This document shows, piece after piece, positions 1-6,105 of a stretch of DNA of 6,840 bases. The first letter of the stretch is position 1, and each line of letters starts with the position of its first letter. The stretch comes from Phycisphaerae bacterium. Lineage in GTDB: Bacteria > Planctomycetota > Phycisphaerae > SM23-33. The stretch lies in NCBI GenBank assembly GCA_030754715.1, contig JASLZV010000099.1, forward strand, positions 1-6,840. The letters are read 5' to 3'. The notes beneath the pieces are model-generated. The model saw only the letters and a list, made by a program, of their open reading frames with translations. It was not told the DNA's origin and did not search any database. A program made the position numbers and the translations under genes.

Positions 1-846
1 TCTTGATCTGACGGAAGAGCAGAAGGCCCGGATGAAAGCGATCCGCGAGGAGACCAAAGGCCTTTTGGAAAAAGCCAAGACAAGAGAGGAAAAAGGAAAA
101 ATCCTTCGCGAGTCATTTAGTAAGGCCGGAGAGGTACTGACCGACGAGCAGCGCAGGAAGTTAAAGGAGTTGATTAAGCGCCAACGGCGACAGCATGACC
201 CATTGGCCGGGTTGGATCTTACCACCGAACAGAAGAAGCAGGTTGAGGCCATTCGAAAGGAAATGCGCGAAAAGATGGCCAACGTCAAAGATCATGAAGC
301 ACGCCTGGCCATCCATAAGAAGATGCGCGAGAAGATCGGGCAGGTGCTGACTGACGAGCAAAAACAGCAACTGAGAGAAAACATAGCCAAGCGTCGTTAC
401 AGTAGGATGGCTGCGTTCAAGGATCTTGATCTGACGGAAGAGCAGAAGGCCCGGATGAAAGCGATCCGCGAGGAGACCAAAGGCCTTTTGGAAAAAGCCA
501 GGACCAGAGAAGAAAAGAGGAAGATCTTTCGTGACTCGGCCAAGGAGATCAATGAGATACTTACCGATGACCAGCGCAAGAAGTTGGACGAATTGCTCGA
601 ACATCGCCGACGGGCAAACGATCCACTGGCCGGTCTGAATCTGACCAAGGAGCAAAGAGAACAGATTGAGGGCATCCGAAAGGAAATGCGCGAGAAGATG
701 GATGGTGCCAAGGACCGCGAAGCGCGACGGGCCATCCACAAGGAGATGCGCGAGAAGATCGGTCAGGTGCTGACTGAGGATCAAAGGACGCGACTGCGGA
801 AGAAAATGCACAAGTTCCGCCAGGGACGTCGCCGGCGCCATCCGGG
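1..846 (+). repeat. Two tandem in-frame 423-bp (141-codon) units within the LTXXQ gene
   Basis: Positions 1-77 and 424-500 are identical base for base, at an offset of exactly 423 bp. The rest of the unit is in register but diverged; for example the LTTEQ module at 218 matches the LTKEQ module at 641, and the LTDEQ module at 347 matches LTEDQ at 770. Identity concentrated in one 77-bp block points to recent duplication or gene conversion within the gene. More copies may lie to the left of the window. Confidence 0.85.
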
Positions 847-886
847 CAAAGAAGCTCCAGGTGGCCCGGGAATTCCCGAAGAGTGA
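2..886 (+). CDS. LTXXQ-repeat (Spy/CpxP-like) protein, 5'-truncated by window edge
   Basis: The frame is open from the first bases, so the true start lies outside the window; 294 residues are visible, ending at a TGA. The protein is highly charged (Lys, Arg, Glu), almost certainly all alpha-helical, and carries eight L-T-x-x-Q motifs. Counted from the first visible codon, these begin at residues 3, 46, 73, 116, 144, 187, 214 and 257. The alternating spacing of 43 and 27-28 shows two-motif modules of about 70 residues, paired into 141-residue units. L-T-x-x-Q motifs define the Spy/CpxP periplasmic chaperone-like family (Pfam LTXXQ). Spy itself has only two such motifs, so this is a multi-domain relative. 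A periplasmic or envelope role is inferred; the signal-peptide region is not in view. The C-terminus is a basic, Pro/Gly-rich tail. Family call is fairly sure, function is not. Confidence 0.8.
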   Translation, partial: LDLTEEQKARMKAIREETKGLLEKAKTREEKGKILRESFSKAGEVLTDEQRRKLKELIKRQRRQHDPLAGLDLTTEQKKQVEAIRKEMREKMANVKDHEARLAIHKKMREKIGQVLTDEQKQQLRENIAKRRYSRMAAFKDLDLTEEQKARMKAIREETKGLLEKARTREEKRKIFRDSAKEINEILTDDQRKKLDELLEHRRRANDPLAGLNLTKEQREQIEGIRKEMREKMDGAKDREARRAIHKEMREKIGQVLTEDQRTRLRKKMHKFRQGRRRRHPGKEAPGGPGIPEE

Positions 887-957
887 GCGGTAAGTAATCG
901 TTAGAGCCCAAACGGAACCGGGTATAGGAACCGCGCACAAGAAACATGGCAACAGAC

Positions 958-993
958 CTGCCGATCGGCAATAGCGGTACTGCCGGTCGGCAG
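958..993 (+). terminator. Strong hairpin after the LTXXQ gene, candidate terminator
   Basis: Thirteen bases at 958-970 pair with 981-993 around a 10-nt loop; the only non-Watson-Crick pair is one G-U. It lies 71 bp after the stop codon of the LTXXQ gene and ahead of the tRNA fragment. The following bases (ATTTCCTC) are only weakly T-rich, so this is either a terminator with a poor U tract or a 3' stabilising stem. The rest of 887-1092 holds nothing I recognise as a gene. Confidence 0.5.
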
Positions 994-1052
994 ATTTCCT
1001 CATGTGCTTTAACCGGTGACCCAAACGCCTGCATATTCCCGTCTGCAATGCC

Positions 1053-1080
1053 TTGCGTTTTCGGCCACGAGAGATAGACT
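1053..1080 (+). promoter_or_regulatory. Possible original promoter of the interrupted tRNA-Leu
   Basis: A TTGCGT box (1053-1058) and a TAGACT box (1075-1080) are separated by 16 bp and end 12 bp before the tRNA fragment at 1093. That is the right geometry for a sigma-70-type promoter of a tRNA gene, although both boxes are imperfect. If the integration model is right, this is the pre-integration promoter, now left driving only the orphan tRNA 5' half. Confidence 0.3.
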
Positions 1081-1092
1081 GAACAATCGACA

Positions 1093-1133
1093 GCCGGAGT
1101 GGCGGAATCGGCAGACGCGCGGGATTCAAAATC
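1093..1133 (+). repeat. Orphan 5' half of tRNA-Leu(CAA), putative attL
   Basis: These 41 bases are identical to positions 1-41 of the intact tRNA-Leu at 6604-6644. They cover the 5' acceptor strand, D arm, 5' anticodon stem, the CAA anticodon loop and the first two bases of the 3' anticodon stem. Identity begins exactly at tRNA base 1 (the preceding bases differ) and stops abruptly at 1134. No variable arm, T arm or 3' acceptor strand follows, so it cannot fold as a tRNA. In context with the integrase remnant beside the intact copy, it is best read as one of the two attachment-site halves left by integration. Confidence 0.8.
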
Positions 1134-1257
1134 GAATCTTGAGCGTTTTGCCAACGAGAGCAAACAAGGGTCATCGGCAGTAATCGCCCGTAGAATCAGG
1201 GCTTTCTGTCGGTGGCCCTTGTGCGGTCCTGAGTGATCGTGAGCCGGATTGTGCCAT

Positions 1258-1283
1258 GCGCGCTACCCAAATTGTGCCCAAGT
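1258..1283 (+). repeat. 26-bp repeat, left copy (arm site or integrase-tail remnant)
   Basis: It matches 6529-6554 at 23 of 26 positions in the same orientation, including a perfect 14-bp block (gcgcgctacccaaa) and a perfect 9-bp block (tgcccaagt). Within each copy the CCCAA core recurs 11 bp apart, about one helical turn, as expected of tandem protein-binding sites. Translated in one frame the two copies give ARYPNCAQV and ARYPKPAQV, so the repeat could instead be the tail of a degraded related integrase gene. Confidence 0.6.
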
Positions 1284-1541
1284 TTGCCCCACAGTACCCC
1301 CGGACTTGCGAGGCTGGCCCAGGATCGCATGGGGCAACGAGGCCACCCGGATGATGGGCAAGCCTCATAAGAAATCGGCAACACCGGTGGGGGGAGACCG
1401 ACGCTGCCGTTACTTCCCGGCTATGACGGATGACTGCCGAGCCATTTCATTGTAGCGTCACTTGCGCTGGCGTCAAGACACCCCCTACCCCGGCTTGGCC
1501 CGGTATGGAATAGGATAAAACGGCCTTAGAAAACTTGTTGC

Positions 1542-1596
1542 CTAAGGGCTCCGGATTGCCCTGCCGTGAGTGCGGGTGGTATTGGGGGGAGGGACA
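1542..1596. repeat. 55-bp dispersed repeat, copy A
   Basis: It aligns without gaps to 2061-2115 with 45 of 55 identical positions. It lies directly beyond the point where the transposase remnant at 1612-1698 stops resembling its family. It may be a terminal region of the same insertion sequence, or an independent short repeat. All three minus-strand frames of the two copies are similar, so coding is not demonstrated. Confidence 0.6.
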
Positions 1597-1611
1597 CCCA
1601 TCCACCTGCGG

Positions 1612-1698
1612 CCCGATCTTGATGAGCTTTTCCCGCATCGTCGTCAGTGACCAGTGCTTCACGGACCTCGGCAATGCCAACTGGCGCAGGAAGTTGCC
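1612..1698 (-). pseudogene. IS1380-type (DDE group 1) transposase C-terminal fragment
   Basis: The minus strand encodes 29 residues beginning GNFLRQLALP, continuing through SVKHWSLTT and ending REKLIKIG. I recognise this as the conserved C-terminal segment of IS1380-type DDE transposases, normally preceded by a LAYNL-type motif. Here the codons just upstream are CAG and an in-frame TAG (1702-1704), and nothing of the catalytic domain is recoverable. After KIG the residues P-Q-V still fit the family, then similarity ends near repeat A. It is therefore a short dead fragment, not a gene. The family is recalled from memory of the motif, not from a search. Confidence 0.65.
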
Positions 1699-1809
1699 CT
1701 GCTACTGAGCGCACCCCCAGCATCTGTTGGCCCCAGCGGTTCGACCGACGGCCCCTGACTCAGAAAACCTCCACAAGTGCGCCTGACTTACGCGATTGGC
1801 GCCAGTCGC

Positions 1810-1916
1810 TCAGACGGCGGGGGGCGTTTCCGTCGGAGCAGGCACAGGCGGTGCAGCGGCGTCCCTGTTCTTGCTCATATCGTGTCTCTACACTTGGGGC
1901 AGTTGACTTGTGCCAT
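1810..1916 (-). other. Two tiny overlapping frames with ATGA coupling, doubtful
   Basis: On the minus strand an ATG at 1914-1916 opens a 13-codon frame, MAQVNCPKCRDTI, ending at 1875. Its TGA overlaps (ATGA) the ATG at 1876-1878 of a 22-codon frame rich in Ala and Pro that ends at 1810. A GGG-containing stretch lies a few bases upstream of the first ATG. The C-P-x-C pair resembles one half of a zinc ribbon. It could be the broken N-terminus of a zinc-ribbon protein, a leader-type arrangement, or chance. I do not claim a functional gene. Confidence 0.15.
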
Positions 1917-2060
1917 ATTCCAGCCCTTTTCGCCCGGCCCAAAAAATGCTACCGGGCAAATATCAGTGTACGACCATGCCCCGACTGGAGCAAGGTGCAG
2001 GCTGAAGCATTCTACCGCTGGGGGTGGTGGGGACAGGGGTTGGTGCGGCCGTCGTCAAGC

Positions 2061-2115
2061 CTGAGGGCTCTGGATTGTCCTGCCGCCAGTGCGGATGGGA
2101 TTGTCGGGAGCGACA
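2061..2115. repeat. 55-bp dispersed repeat, copy B
   Basis: This is the second copy of the repeat at 1542-1596 (45/55 identity, same orientation, offset 519 bp). It starts about 65 bp beyond the end of the DUF4838 gene. Two diverged copies flanking 460 bp of debris suggest an old duplicated or multiply inserted element. Confidence 0.6.
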
Positions 2116-2181
2116 GGACTTATTCCATAACCATCTCGCCGGGTTTTCCTGTCCTCTTTTGACACCCGGGCTGCCTGGCGG

Positions 2182-4122
2182 CTATTGCTTGGAGCCGGTT
2201 GTTGTTTCGAGCAACTTTAGATACTTCTGGCGCTTGAAAACCGCGTGCCCAAGAATCGCCTTGTCCAGCAATTCCACTCTTTTGGCATAGATTGATCCTT
2301 CCGGGGCGGCGGCCCTTACATTCGCCATCAGCCGCTTGAGTTTCTCGATGAATTGTGCATTGCCCATGTGTTTCCAATAGAACTCCAAGGGCAGATTGTA
2401 GCTGGCCCGGCCAAAGCCCGACGCCTTGCGCATCTTGCGGTCGTTCCAGCGATTCTCCATGGCCTCGACGAACCTGCGGGCGGGTTTGGCGGCCGGCCCA
2501 TAAAACAGGTCATAGAACTCGTTGAGCATGTCTTGGACGTTCATCGACGGATCGTCATACAACTTCAAGCGGAAATAGAAGTTGAAGAAGTGAAACTGAG
2601 GGTTCTCCCATACTATGCTTCTTCGTTTGCCGTCCTTGGATACAATGCCCCAGTTGTACATCTGCATGTATCCGCCCTTGTATTGGGGATGACTCAGCAG
2701 CCACTTGCCGTCGTCGGCATACGTTCGAGGCAGGACATCCGGAAAGTCGTTTTGGACCTCAGGGTGGACCAGGTACTCCCAGGTGTAGATGTGCTTGGCG
2801 CCGTACCTGATCCAGGTCTCGATCTGATCATAGTCGTACTTCTTGTAGCCCGGGTCCCAGTAGACAATCGGGAACCTGCACAGGATAACACCTACGTTGG
2901 GCTCGAGCCTGAAGGGCTCCTTGGGGGGTAGAGTGTAGCCCGAATAGGCCAGGCCGACGATTTCACTTTCGGGATGCGTTTTTCCCACCTCGCGGGCTAC
3001 CCGGTTGACGAAATTCCAGAAGTAGCGGGACACCATGCCCCGCCCGCCCATCTGGGGCTCGCACTGCTTGACACACTCGGGGTCCTGGCTCCAATTGCCG
3101 TTGTCATTGAGTGCAATACCAAAAGTCTTTCCGCCTGCGGTCCGGTAGGCCCCGGAGAACGGCGCGGGTTTTCCGTCAAAGTATGCCCGTATGATCTCAA
3201 CTTTCTTTCTAAACACGCCCCCATTGGACAACACCGGATTGATCTTCTTCTGGTAGCCCCAGGGGTCCTTGATGATCTCCTGCATCTTGGCCCAACTCTT
3301 GGTGCTGAACCACTCGGGGTGATCCTTGCCAAATGCCTTGTCCCACCCGACGAAGGAGTGGTTGGCGCTGAGAGGTTCACAGCCGCATCGCTTGTTACGA
3401 ATCCAGTACAGCATTCCGGATCGAAGGTCGTAATCCCGGTCATAATCCAGAGCCGTGAGGGTCATGCCTTGCGGACCGCCTTGGGTATAGTCGTGAACGT
3501 ACAGTTGCTTGTTTATGGCATATTGTCTGGTGTATTCCGACGCCTGTGTCGTTCGGCGGATCTTGATGGCCGGGACCTCGATGGTCTTTCGCTTCGGAAC
3601 CACCTCGCCGATCTCCGTGGGCAGATACCAGCGGACGCCCAGGCATTTCTCAAGGAAAGTGTGGACTGCGTAACAGCTGCCCAGCGGCTTGTGCCAAAGG
3701 GATGAAAAGGCCGAAAGATCCCCTTTGTAGTCTAATTCACCGCCTTTGGATGCATCGCGGCCCATCAGGATCAGCATCCCGGGGCGGGTCTCCAGAAGGT
3801 ATTCCGTCTGCTTGAAATCCTCGTTCTTAAGCCCCAGTGCCTTGGTGGCATCGCTCGCGCCAACCAGAATGACCGTCCCGGTGACTTCCGCCGGCTCCGG
3901 GACGATCGGCACGGTCGCACCGCTGATCTTCTTGATATAGTGCTGAAGTTCGCAGGCGGCCAATTGGGTGACGATCCCGGGGGCCCGGGCCAGAAGGATT
4001 GTCGCCTTCGCCTGGCCGTCCTGAACCAGCACCAGCGGCTCAGCCGCCGGGGAGCCCGGTGCGCAACTGCCAGCAGCCAGAGCAACCAATGAACAGGCCA
4101 GAGCCAAACATAGAGGTCTCAT
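2182..4122 (-). CDS. DUF4838 domain-containing secreted protein (probable glycan-active enzyme)
   Basis: The product has 646 residues. Residues 1-20 form a signal peptide: Arg2, then a hydrophobic stretch, ending AAGSC with Cys20 as a possible, non-ideal lipobox; a lipoprotein or exported protein is likely. Residues ~30-185 look like the alpha/beta N-terminal domain seen in GH67-like and DUF4838 proteins, ending in AVHTFLEKCLGVRWYLPTE (152-170), which I recognise as typical of this family. The central part carries NHSFVGWDKAFGKDHPEWF (254-272), then a Cys-bearing segment (C350, C354), an LAYSGY strand (391-396) and an aromatic-rich helical C-terminal half. Proteins of this type occur in polysaccharide-degrading loci of Planctomycetota and Bacteroidota; the substrate is unknown. 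The start is supported by AAGGAAG five bases upstream. It is divergent from the UroD-family gene. Full length, no frameshift seen. Confidence 0.85.
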   Translation of the reverse strand: MRPLCLALACSLVALAAGSCAPGSPAAEPLVLVQDGQAKATILLARAPGIVTQLAACELQHYIKKISGATVPIVPEPAEVTGTVILVGASDATKALGLKNEDFKQTEYLLETRPGMLILMGRDASKGGELDYKGDLSAFSSLWHKPLGSCYAVHTFLEKCLGVRWYLPTEIGEVVPKRKTIEVPAIKIRRTTQASEYTRQYAINKQLYVHDYTQGGPQGMTLTALDYDRDYDLRSGMLYWIRNKRCGCEPLSANHSFVGWDKAFGKDHPEWFSTKSWAKMQEIIKDPWGYQKKINPVLSNGGVFRKKVEIIRAYFDGKPAPFSGAYRTAGGKTFGIALNDNGNWSQDPECVKQCEPQMGGRGMVSRYFWNFVNRVAREVGKTHPESEIVGLAYSGYTLPPKEPFRLEPNVGVILCRFPIVYWDPGYKKYDYDQIETWIRYGAKHIYTWEYLVHPEVQNDFPDVLPRTYADDGKWLLSHPQYKGGYMQMYNWGIVSKDGKRRSIVWENPQFHFFNFYFRLKLYDDPSMNVQDMLNEFYDLFYGPAAKPARRFVEAMENRWNDRKMRKASGFGRASYNLPLEFYWKHMGNAQFIEKLKRLMANVRAAAPEGSIYAKRVELLDKAILGHAVFKRQKYLKLLETTTGSKQ

Positions 4123-4127
4123 GGCAA

Positions 4128-4134
4128 CTTCCTT
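4128..4134 (-). promoter_or_regulatory. Ribosome binding site of the DUF4838 gene
   Basis: AAGGAAG on the minus strand, five bases before the ATG at 4120-4122. It supports the chosen start and the completeness of the signal peptide. Confidence 0.7.
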
Positions 4135-4161
4135 TCTACTGGGATTTCCCGGATAGACTCT

Positions 4162-4182
4162 GGCCCACAGCCGCCGTGGGCC
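4162..4182 (-). promoter_or_regulatory. 5'-UTR hairpin of the DUF4838 transcript
   Basis: Positions 4162-4168 (GGCCCAC on the plus strand) pair perfectly with 4176-4182 (GTGGGCC) around a 7-nt loop. If transcription starts a few bases after the extended -10 at 4192-4197, this stem sits at the very 5' end of the mRNA, where it could protect it from decay. On the plus strand there is no T-tract, so a terminator role is unlikely. Confidence 0.35.
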
Positions 4183-4191
4183 TGTGCGATG

Positions 4192-4200
4192 ATTCTACCA
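4192..4200 (-). promoter_or_regulatory. Extended -10 promoter for the DUF4838 gene
   Basis: The minus strand reads TGGTAGAAT: a TAGAAT -10 box (5 of 6 to consensus) preceded by the TGn extension. No good -35 box lies upstream, which is usual for extended -10 promoters. The implied leader is about 60-65 nt. Prediction from consensus only. Confidence 0.4.
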
Positions 4201-4504
4201 CGGCTTCGGGGACCGTCGAACTATTCCCGAACTCCAAGAAACGGACATTTGCCTAGCACCGGGCCGTGATCCTGCCCGAAATGACCTTCAGTCGGGCGTT
4301 GAAGGCAGGGATACACAGATCGTCCCTGTCGGCCCCGCCGATCAGAATATGGTGCGATGGGCTATCAAGTCCGTCCAATTGGCGAACTGGGCCGTCTTTG
4401 CTTGCAACGGAATACTGGCACTGCAAGCATACTGATACTGACCGGGGGGTGCAATTGGAGGGTAGAGCGTGCCTCTTTATCCCGGATTTCCCAAATCAAA
4501 ACTG

Positions 4505-4535
4505 CAATTCGTGTACAATTCGTGTACAATAGTAC
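4505..4535 (+). promoter_or_regulatory. 11-bp tandem repeat with GTAC cores and TACAAT boxes: operator/promoter candidate
   Basis: The 11-mer caattcgtgta is repeated perfectly at 4505-4515 and 4516-4526, followed by a partial third copy (caat). GTAC cores occur at 4513, 4524 and 4532. Each repeat junction creates TACAAT (4514-4519 and 4525-4530), a 5-of-6 match to a -10 box; the second has a weak CTGCAA 17 bp upstream. An 11-bp period places the motifs on one face of the helix. GTAC-centred sites are known for some GntR-type sugar regulators such as AraR, so a sugar-responsive regulator is conceivable but unproven. Confidence 0.4.
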
Positions 4536-4704
4536 GTCGTTTGACCGCATGAATACAGGCTTTTGTTGATGCCACGGACGGCAAGACTGGAGAACGCAAG
4601 GGGTGAAAGCGGCAAGGACGCCTTGAGGGTAGAATTTGACGCCAATTATGGTCTTGGACAGAGGCCATATGGGAAATGTCGAGTCAGTTCAAACGGTAAA
4701 ACGC

Positions 4705-4709
4705 AGGAG
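4705..4709 (+). promoter_or_regulatory. Ribosome binding site deciding the UroD-family start
   Basis: AGGAG lies 10 bases before a GTG at 4720. The next in-frame ATG (4729) would be 19 bases away, which is too far, and the upstream ATGs at 4636, 4648 and 4669 have no comparable site. This favours GTG at 4720. Confidence 0.5.
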
Positions 4710-4719
4710 ACAACCCCCC

Positions 4720-5862
4720 GTGGCAAAGATGACATCAAGAGAAAGACTTCTGCGGGCGATTCGACACCAGGAAGTTGACCGAGTACCCGTCAGCCCAAGG
4801 TACTTCGACTATCTTGAGGGGGTCTGTGGGTGCTGCTGTGTTCACCACTGCATCTGGTTTAGAGACCACCTCTTCGATCACGACCTGATGCCGACGTACA
4901 AGGTGCCGCAGAATAACTACCTTCTGTCCCACGCCGCGCCCTATAACGACTTGCCCAACGTGAAGGCGGAAATCGCGGTCAGGCAGCACGGCGGGAGCGT
5001 CGAGATTCGCCGGCGATTCGACACCCCGGCAGGCGTTCTTACCGACAGTCGGTTGACCCCCGCCCCCGGCAGCCCCGTCGGCTTCGACCACATCTGCGAA
5101 GCCCCGGTCAAGGACCGAGCCGACCTAGACAGAATCCGATTTCTCCTGCCCAGCCCTGACAACGCATACATCGGTGATATTCCCCTTCTGCAAGAGGCAA
5201 TAGGCGACAAGGGAGTTCTTCTGGTCAAGGCCACGCAGGGTGTCGATCAGTTCATGATGGATGCCTTGGGCGTCGAAAACGCGCTTATGATGTATTACGA
5301 CGACCGCGAGTTGCTCAGGCAACTTCTGCGGATCTTCCAGGACTACCACCAGGCCATCCTCAAACGCGTCTTGCAGCAGGGCGCAAAGTTCATATTCGAG
5401 CCGTGGTACAATTGTTCGATGGGCATGTGGTCGCCAGATCACTTTCGTGAGTTGTTCCTGCCGTTGATCAAAGAGAACGTGGACTTGGTCCATTCATATG
5501 AGGCCTACGTGGATTACTTTGACGATGGGAAGATGGATGCGGTGCTGGAAGATCTGGCCGAGGCCGGCGTGGACATTGCCGAGACTCTGGGGGCGCGACC
5601 CCTGGGCGATGTGGACCTGGCGTCGGCCAAGCAGCGCATCGGTGATCGCGTGTGTCTCAAGGGACACCTCGACCAGGTGAACGTGATTTGCTTCGAAAAG
5701 CCCGGCCAAGTCCGCCAGACGGTGCGCCGCGTACTGGAGGCCGGCAAAGGCAAAGACCGAACCGGTTTCATTCTTGGGACCTCCGACTCGATTCGTCCGG
5801 AAAGCCCTCCCGAAAACATCAAGGCCTATTTTCAGGCCGCCTTGGAATTCGGATCTTGCTAG
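4720..5862 (+). CDS. Uroporphyrinogen decarboxylase (URO-D)-family protein
   Basis: From the GTG the product has 380 residues and starts MAKMTSRERLLRAI, the usual opening of this family (SRERLLRAIRHQEVDRVPV). Family landmarks include YFDDG (266-270), EAGVDI, the CLKGHLDQ segment (G315, D318), and a C-terminal GTSDS (353-357) followed by SPPEN (362-366). The fold is the TIM-barrel shared by HemE and by methyltransferases such as MtaA/CmuA. The His expected in the YHxDG motif is Phe267, and the Cys expected near the C-terminal motif is Asp356, so the zinc site of the methyltransferases is not present. A Cys/His cluster occurs at 36-44 (C36, C38, C39, C40, H42, H43, C44). Many Planctomycetota have large sets of such paralogues of unknown reaction, often near sugar genes. 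Housekeeping HemE is unlikely. The exact reaction cannot be called. Confidence 0.8.
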   Translation: MAKMTSRERLLRAIRHQEVDRVPVSPRYFDYLEGVCGCCCVHHCIWFRDHLFDHDLMPTYKVPQNNYLLSHAAPYNDLPNVKAEIAVRQHGGSVEIRRRFDTPAGVLTDSRLTPAPGSPVGFDHICEAPVKDRADLDRIRFLLPSPDNAYIGDIPLLQEAIGDKGVLLVKATQGVDQFMMDALGVENALMMYYDDRELLRQLLRIFQDYHQAILKRVLQQGAKFIFEPWYNCSMGMWSPDHFRELFLPLIKENVDLVHSYEAYVDYFDDGKMDAVLEDLAEAGVDIAETLGARPLGDVDLASAKQRIGDRVCLKGHLDQVNVICFEKPGQVRQTVRRVLEAGKGKDRTGFILGTSDSIRPESPPENIKAYFQAALEFGSC

Positions 5863-5920
5863 GCCTCCAGGCCCCTGCGCCCCTGGCTGCCATGGAGCGG
5901 TTGGCCGAGTTCACAGCATT

Positions 5921-5952
5921 CGCAATGTTTGCGGCCTCCGCGATATTCGCGG
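5921..5952 (+). terminator. Two consecutive small hairpins after the UroD-family gene
   Basis: CGCAA-TGT-TTGCG (5921-5933) and CCGCGA-TAT-TCGCGG (5938-5952) are perfect stems of 5 and 6 bp with 3-nt loops, four bases apart and about 60 bp after the stop codon. There is no T-tract, so a rho-independent terminator is not established. They may be processing or stabilising stems, or a small palindromic repeat. No gene is recognised in 5863-6105. Confidence 0.3.
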
Positions 5953-6105
5953 GTATTGAAGGGCAAGTACGCTATGAGATGTCCGAACCAGCCCAGCCCG
6001 TCTACTTCGAGGTTTATTGGAAAATCCGGCAAAAGCGGGGAAATAAGAAAATCAATTCTGTAGGGTGCGGAAATTCAAGTGGCTTGTCGTCAAGCACTTC
6101 TGACT

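Larger units (their letters stand above)
1134..1611. other. Gene-poor stretch: left end of the island
   Basis: I find no credible intact gene here. The open frames on either strand have no recognisable motif, no supporting ribosome binding site, or overlap each other. The stretch contains one copy of a 26-bp repeat (1258-1283), one copy of a 55-bp repeat (1542-1596), and a 6-bp stem (1524-1529 with 1542-1547). It has the appearance of decayed mobile-element sequence. Confidence 0.5.
1699..2181. other. Gene-poor stretch between the transposase remnant and the DUF4838 gene
   Basis: No intact gene is supported. It contains copy B of the 55-bp repeat (2061-2115), two tiny overlapping minus-strand frames (1810-1916) and a G-rich run on the plus strand (2020-2043). 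Downstream of the DUF4838 stop codon I see no T-tailed terminator hairpin. A GACAGGA/TCCTGTC pairing is present, but its loop is about 29 nt and it is unconvincing. Confidence 0.45.
4201..4719. other. Divergent intergenic spacer between the DUF4838 and UroD-family genes
   Basis: Frames in this stretch are short, overlapping and without recognisable motifs, apart from a frame at 4569 starting MPRTARL that does not continue as any family I know. The stretch holds the 11-bp tandem repeat with TACAAT boxes (4505-4535) and the ribosome binding site of the plus-strand gene (4705-4709). At this length it has room for promoters and operators for both genes. Confidence 0.5.

Noticed and set aside
161..1174. 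Long minus-strand open frame opposite the LTXXQ gene
   Set aside because: It mirrors the repetitive codon pattern of the plus-strand gene, has no recognisable domain, and runs through the terminator-like hairpin and the tRNA fragment.
1249..1455. 68-codon plus-strand frame containing ARYPNCAQV
   Set aside because: There is no ribosome binding site and no domain; only the 26-bp repeat part resembles anything, so it is listed as a repeat and not as a gene.
2020..2043. G-rich run, possible G-quadruplex
   Set aside because: Only three runs of four or more G are present, the other G tracts are just GG, and no gene context needs it.
2353..3705. Two long plus-strand frames (192 and 243 codons) opposite the DUF4838 gene
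   Set aside because: They are shadows of a gene with clear family motifs and a good ribosome binding site on the other strand.
4636..4719. Longer N-terminus for the UroD-family protein starting at 4636
   Set aside because: The extra residues do not fit the family opening, and the only good ribosome binding site (4705-4709) points to GTG 4720.
4569..4778. Frame beginning MPRTARL, like REP-associated Y1 transposases
   Set aside because: The match is only seven residues; the HxH-type catalytic region and the remainder of the family are absent.
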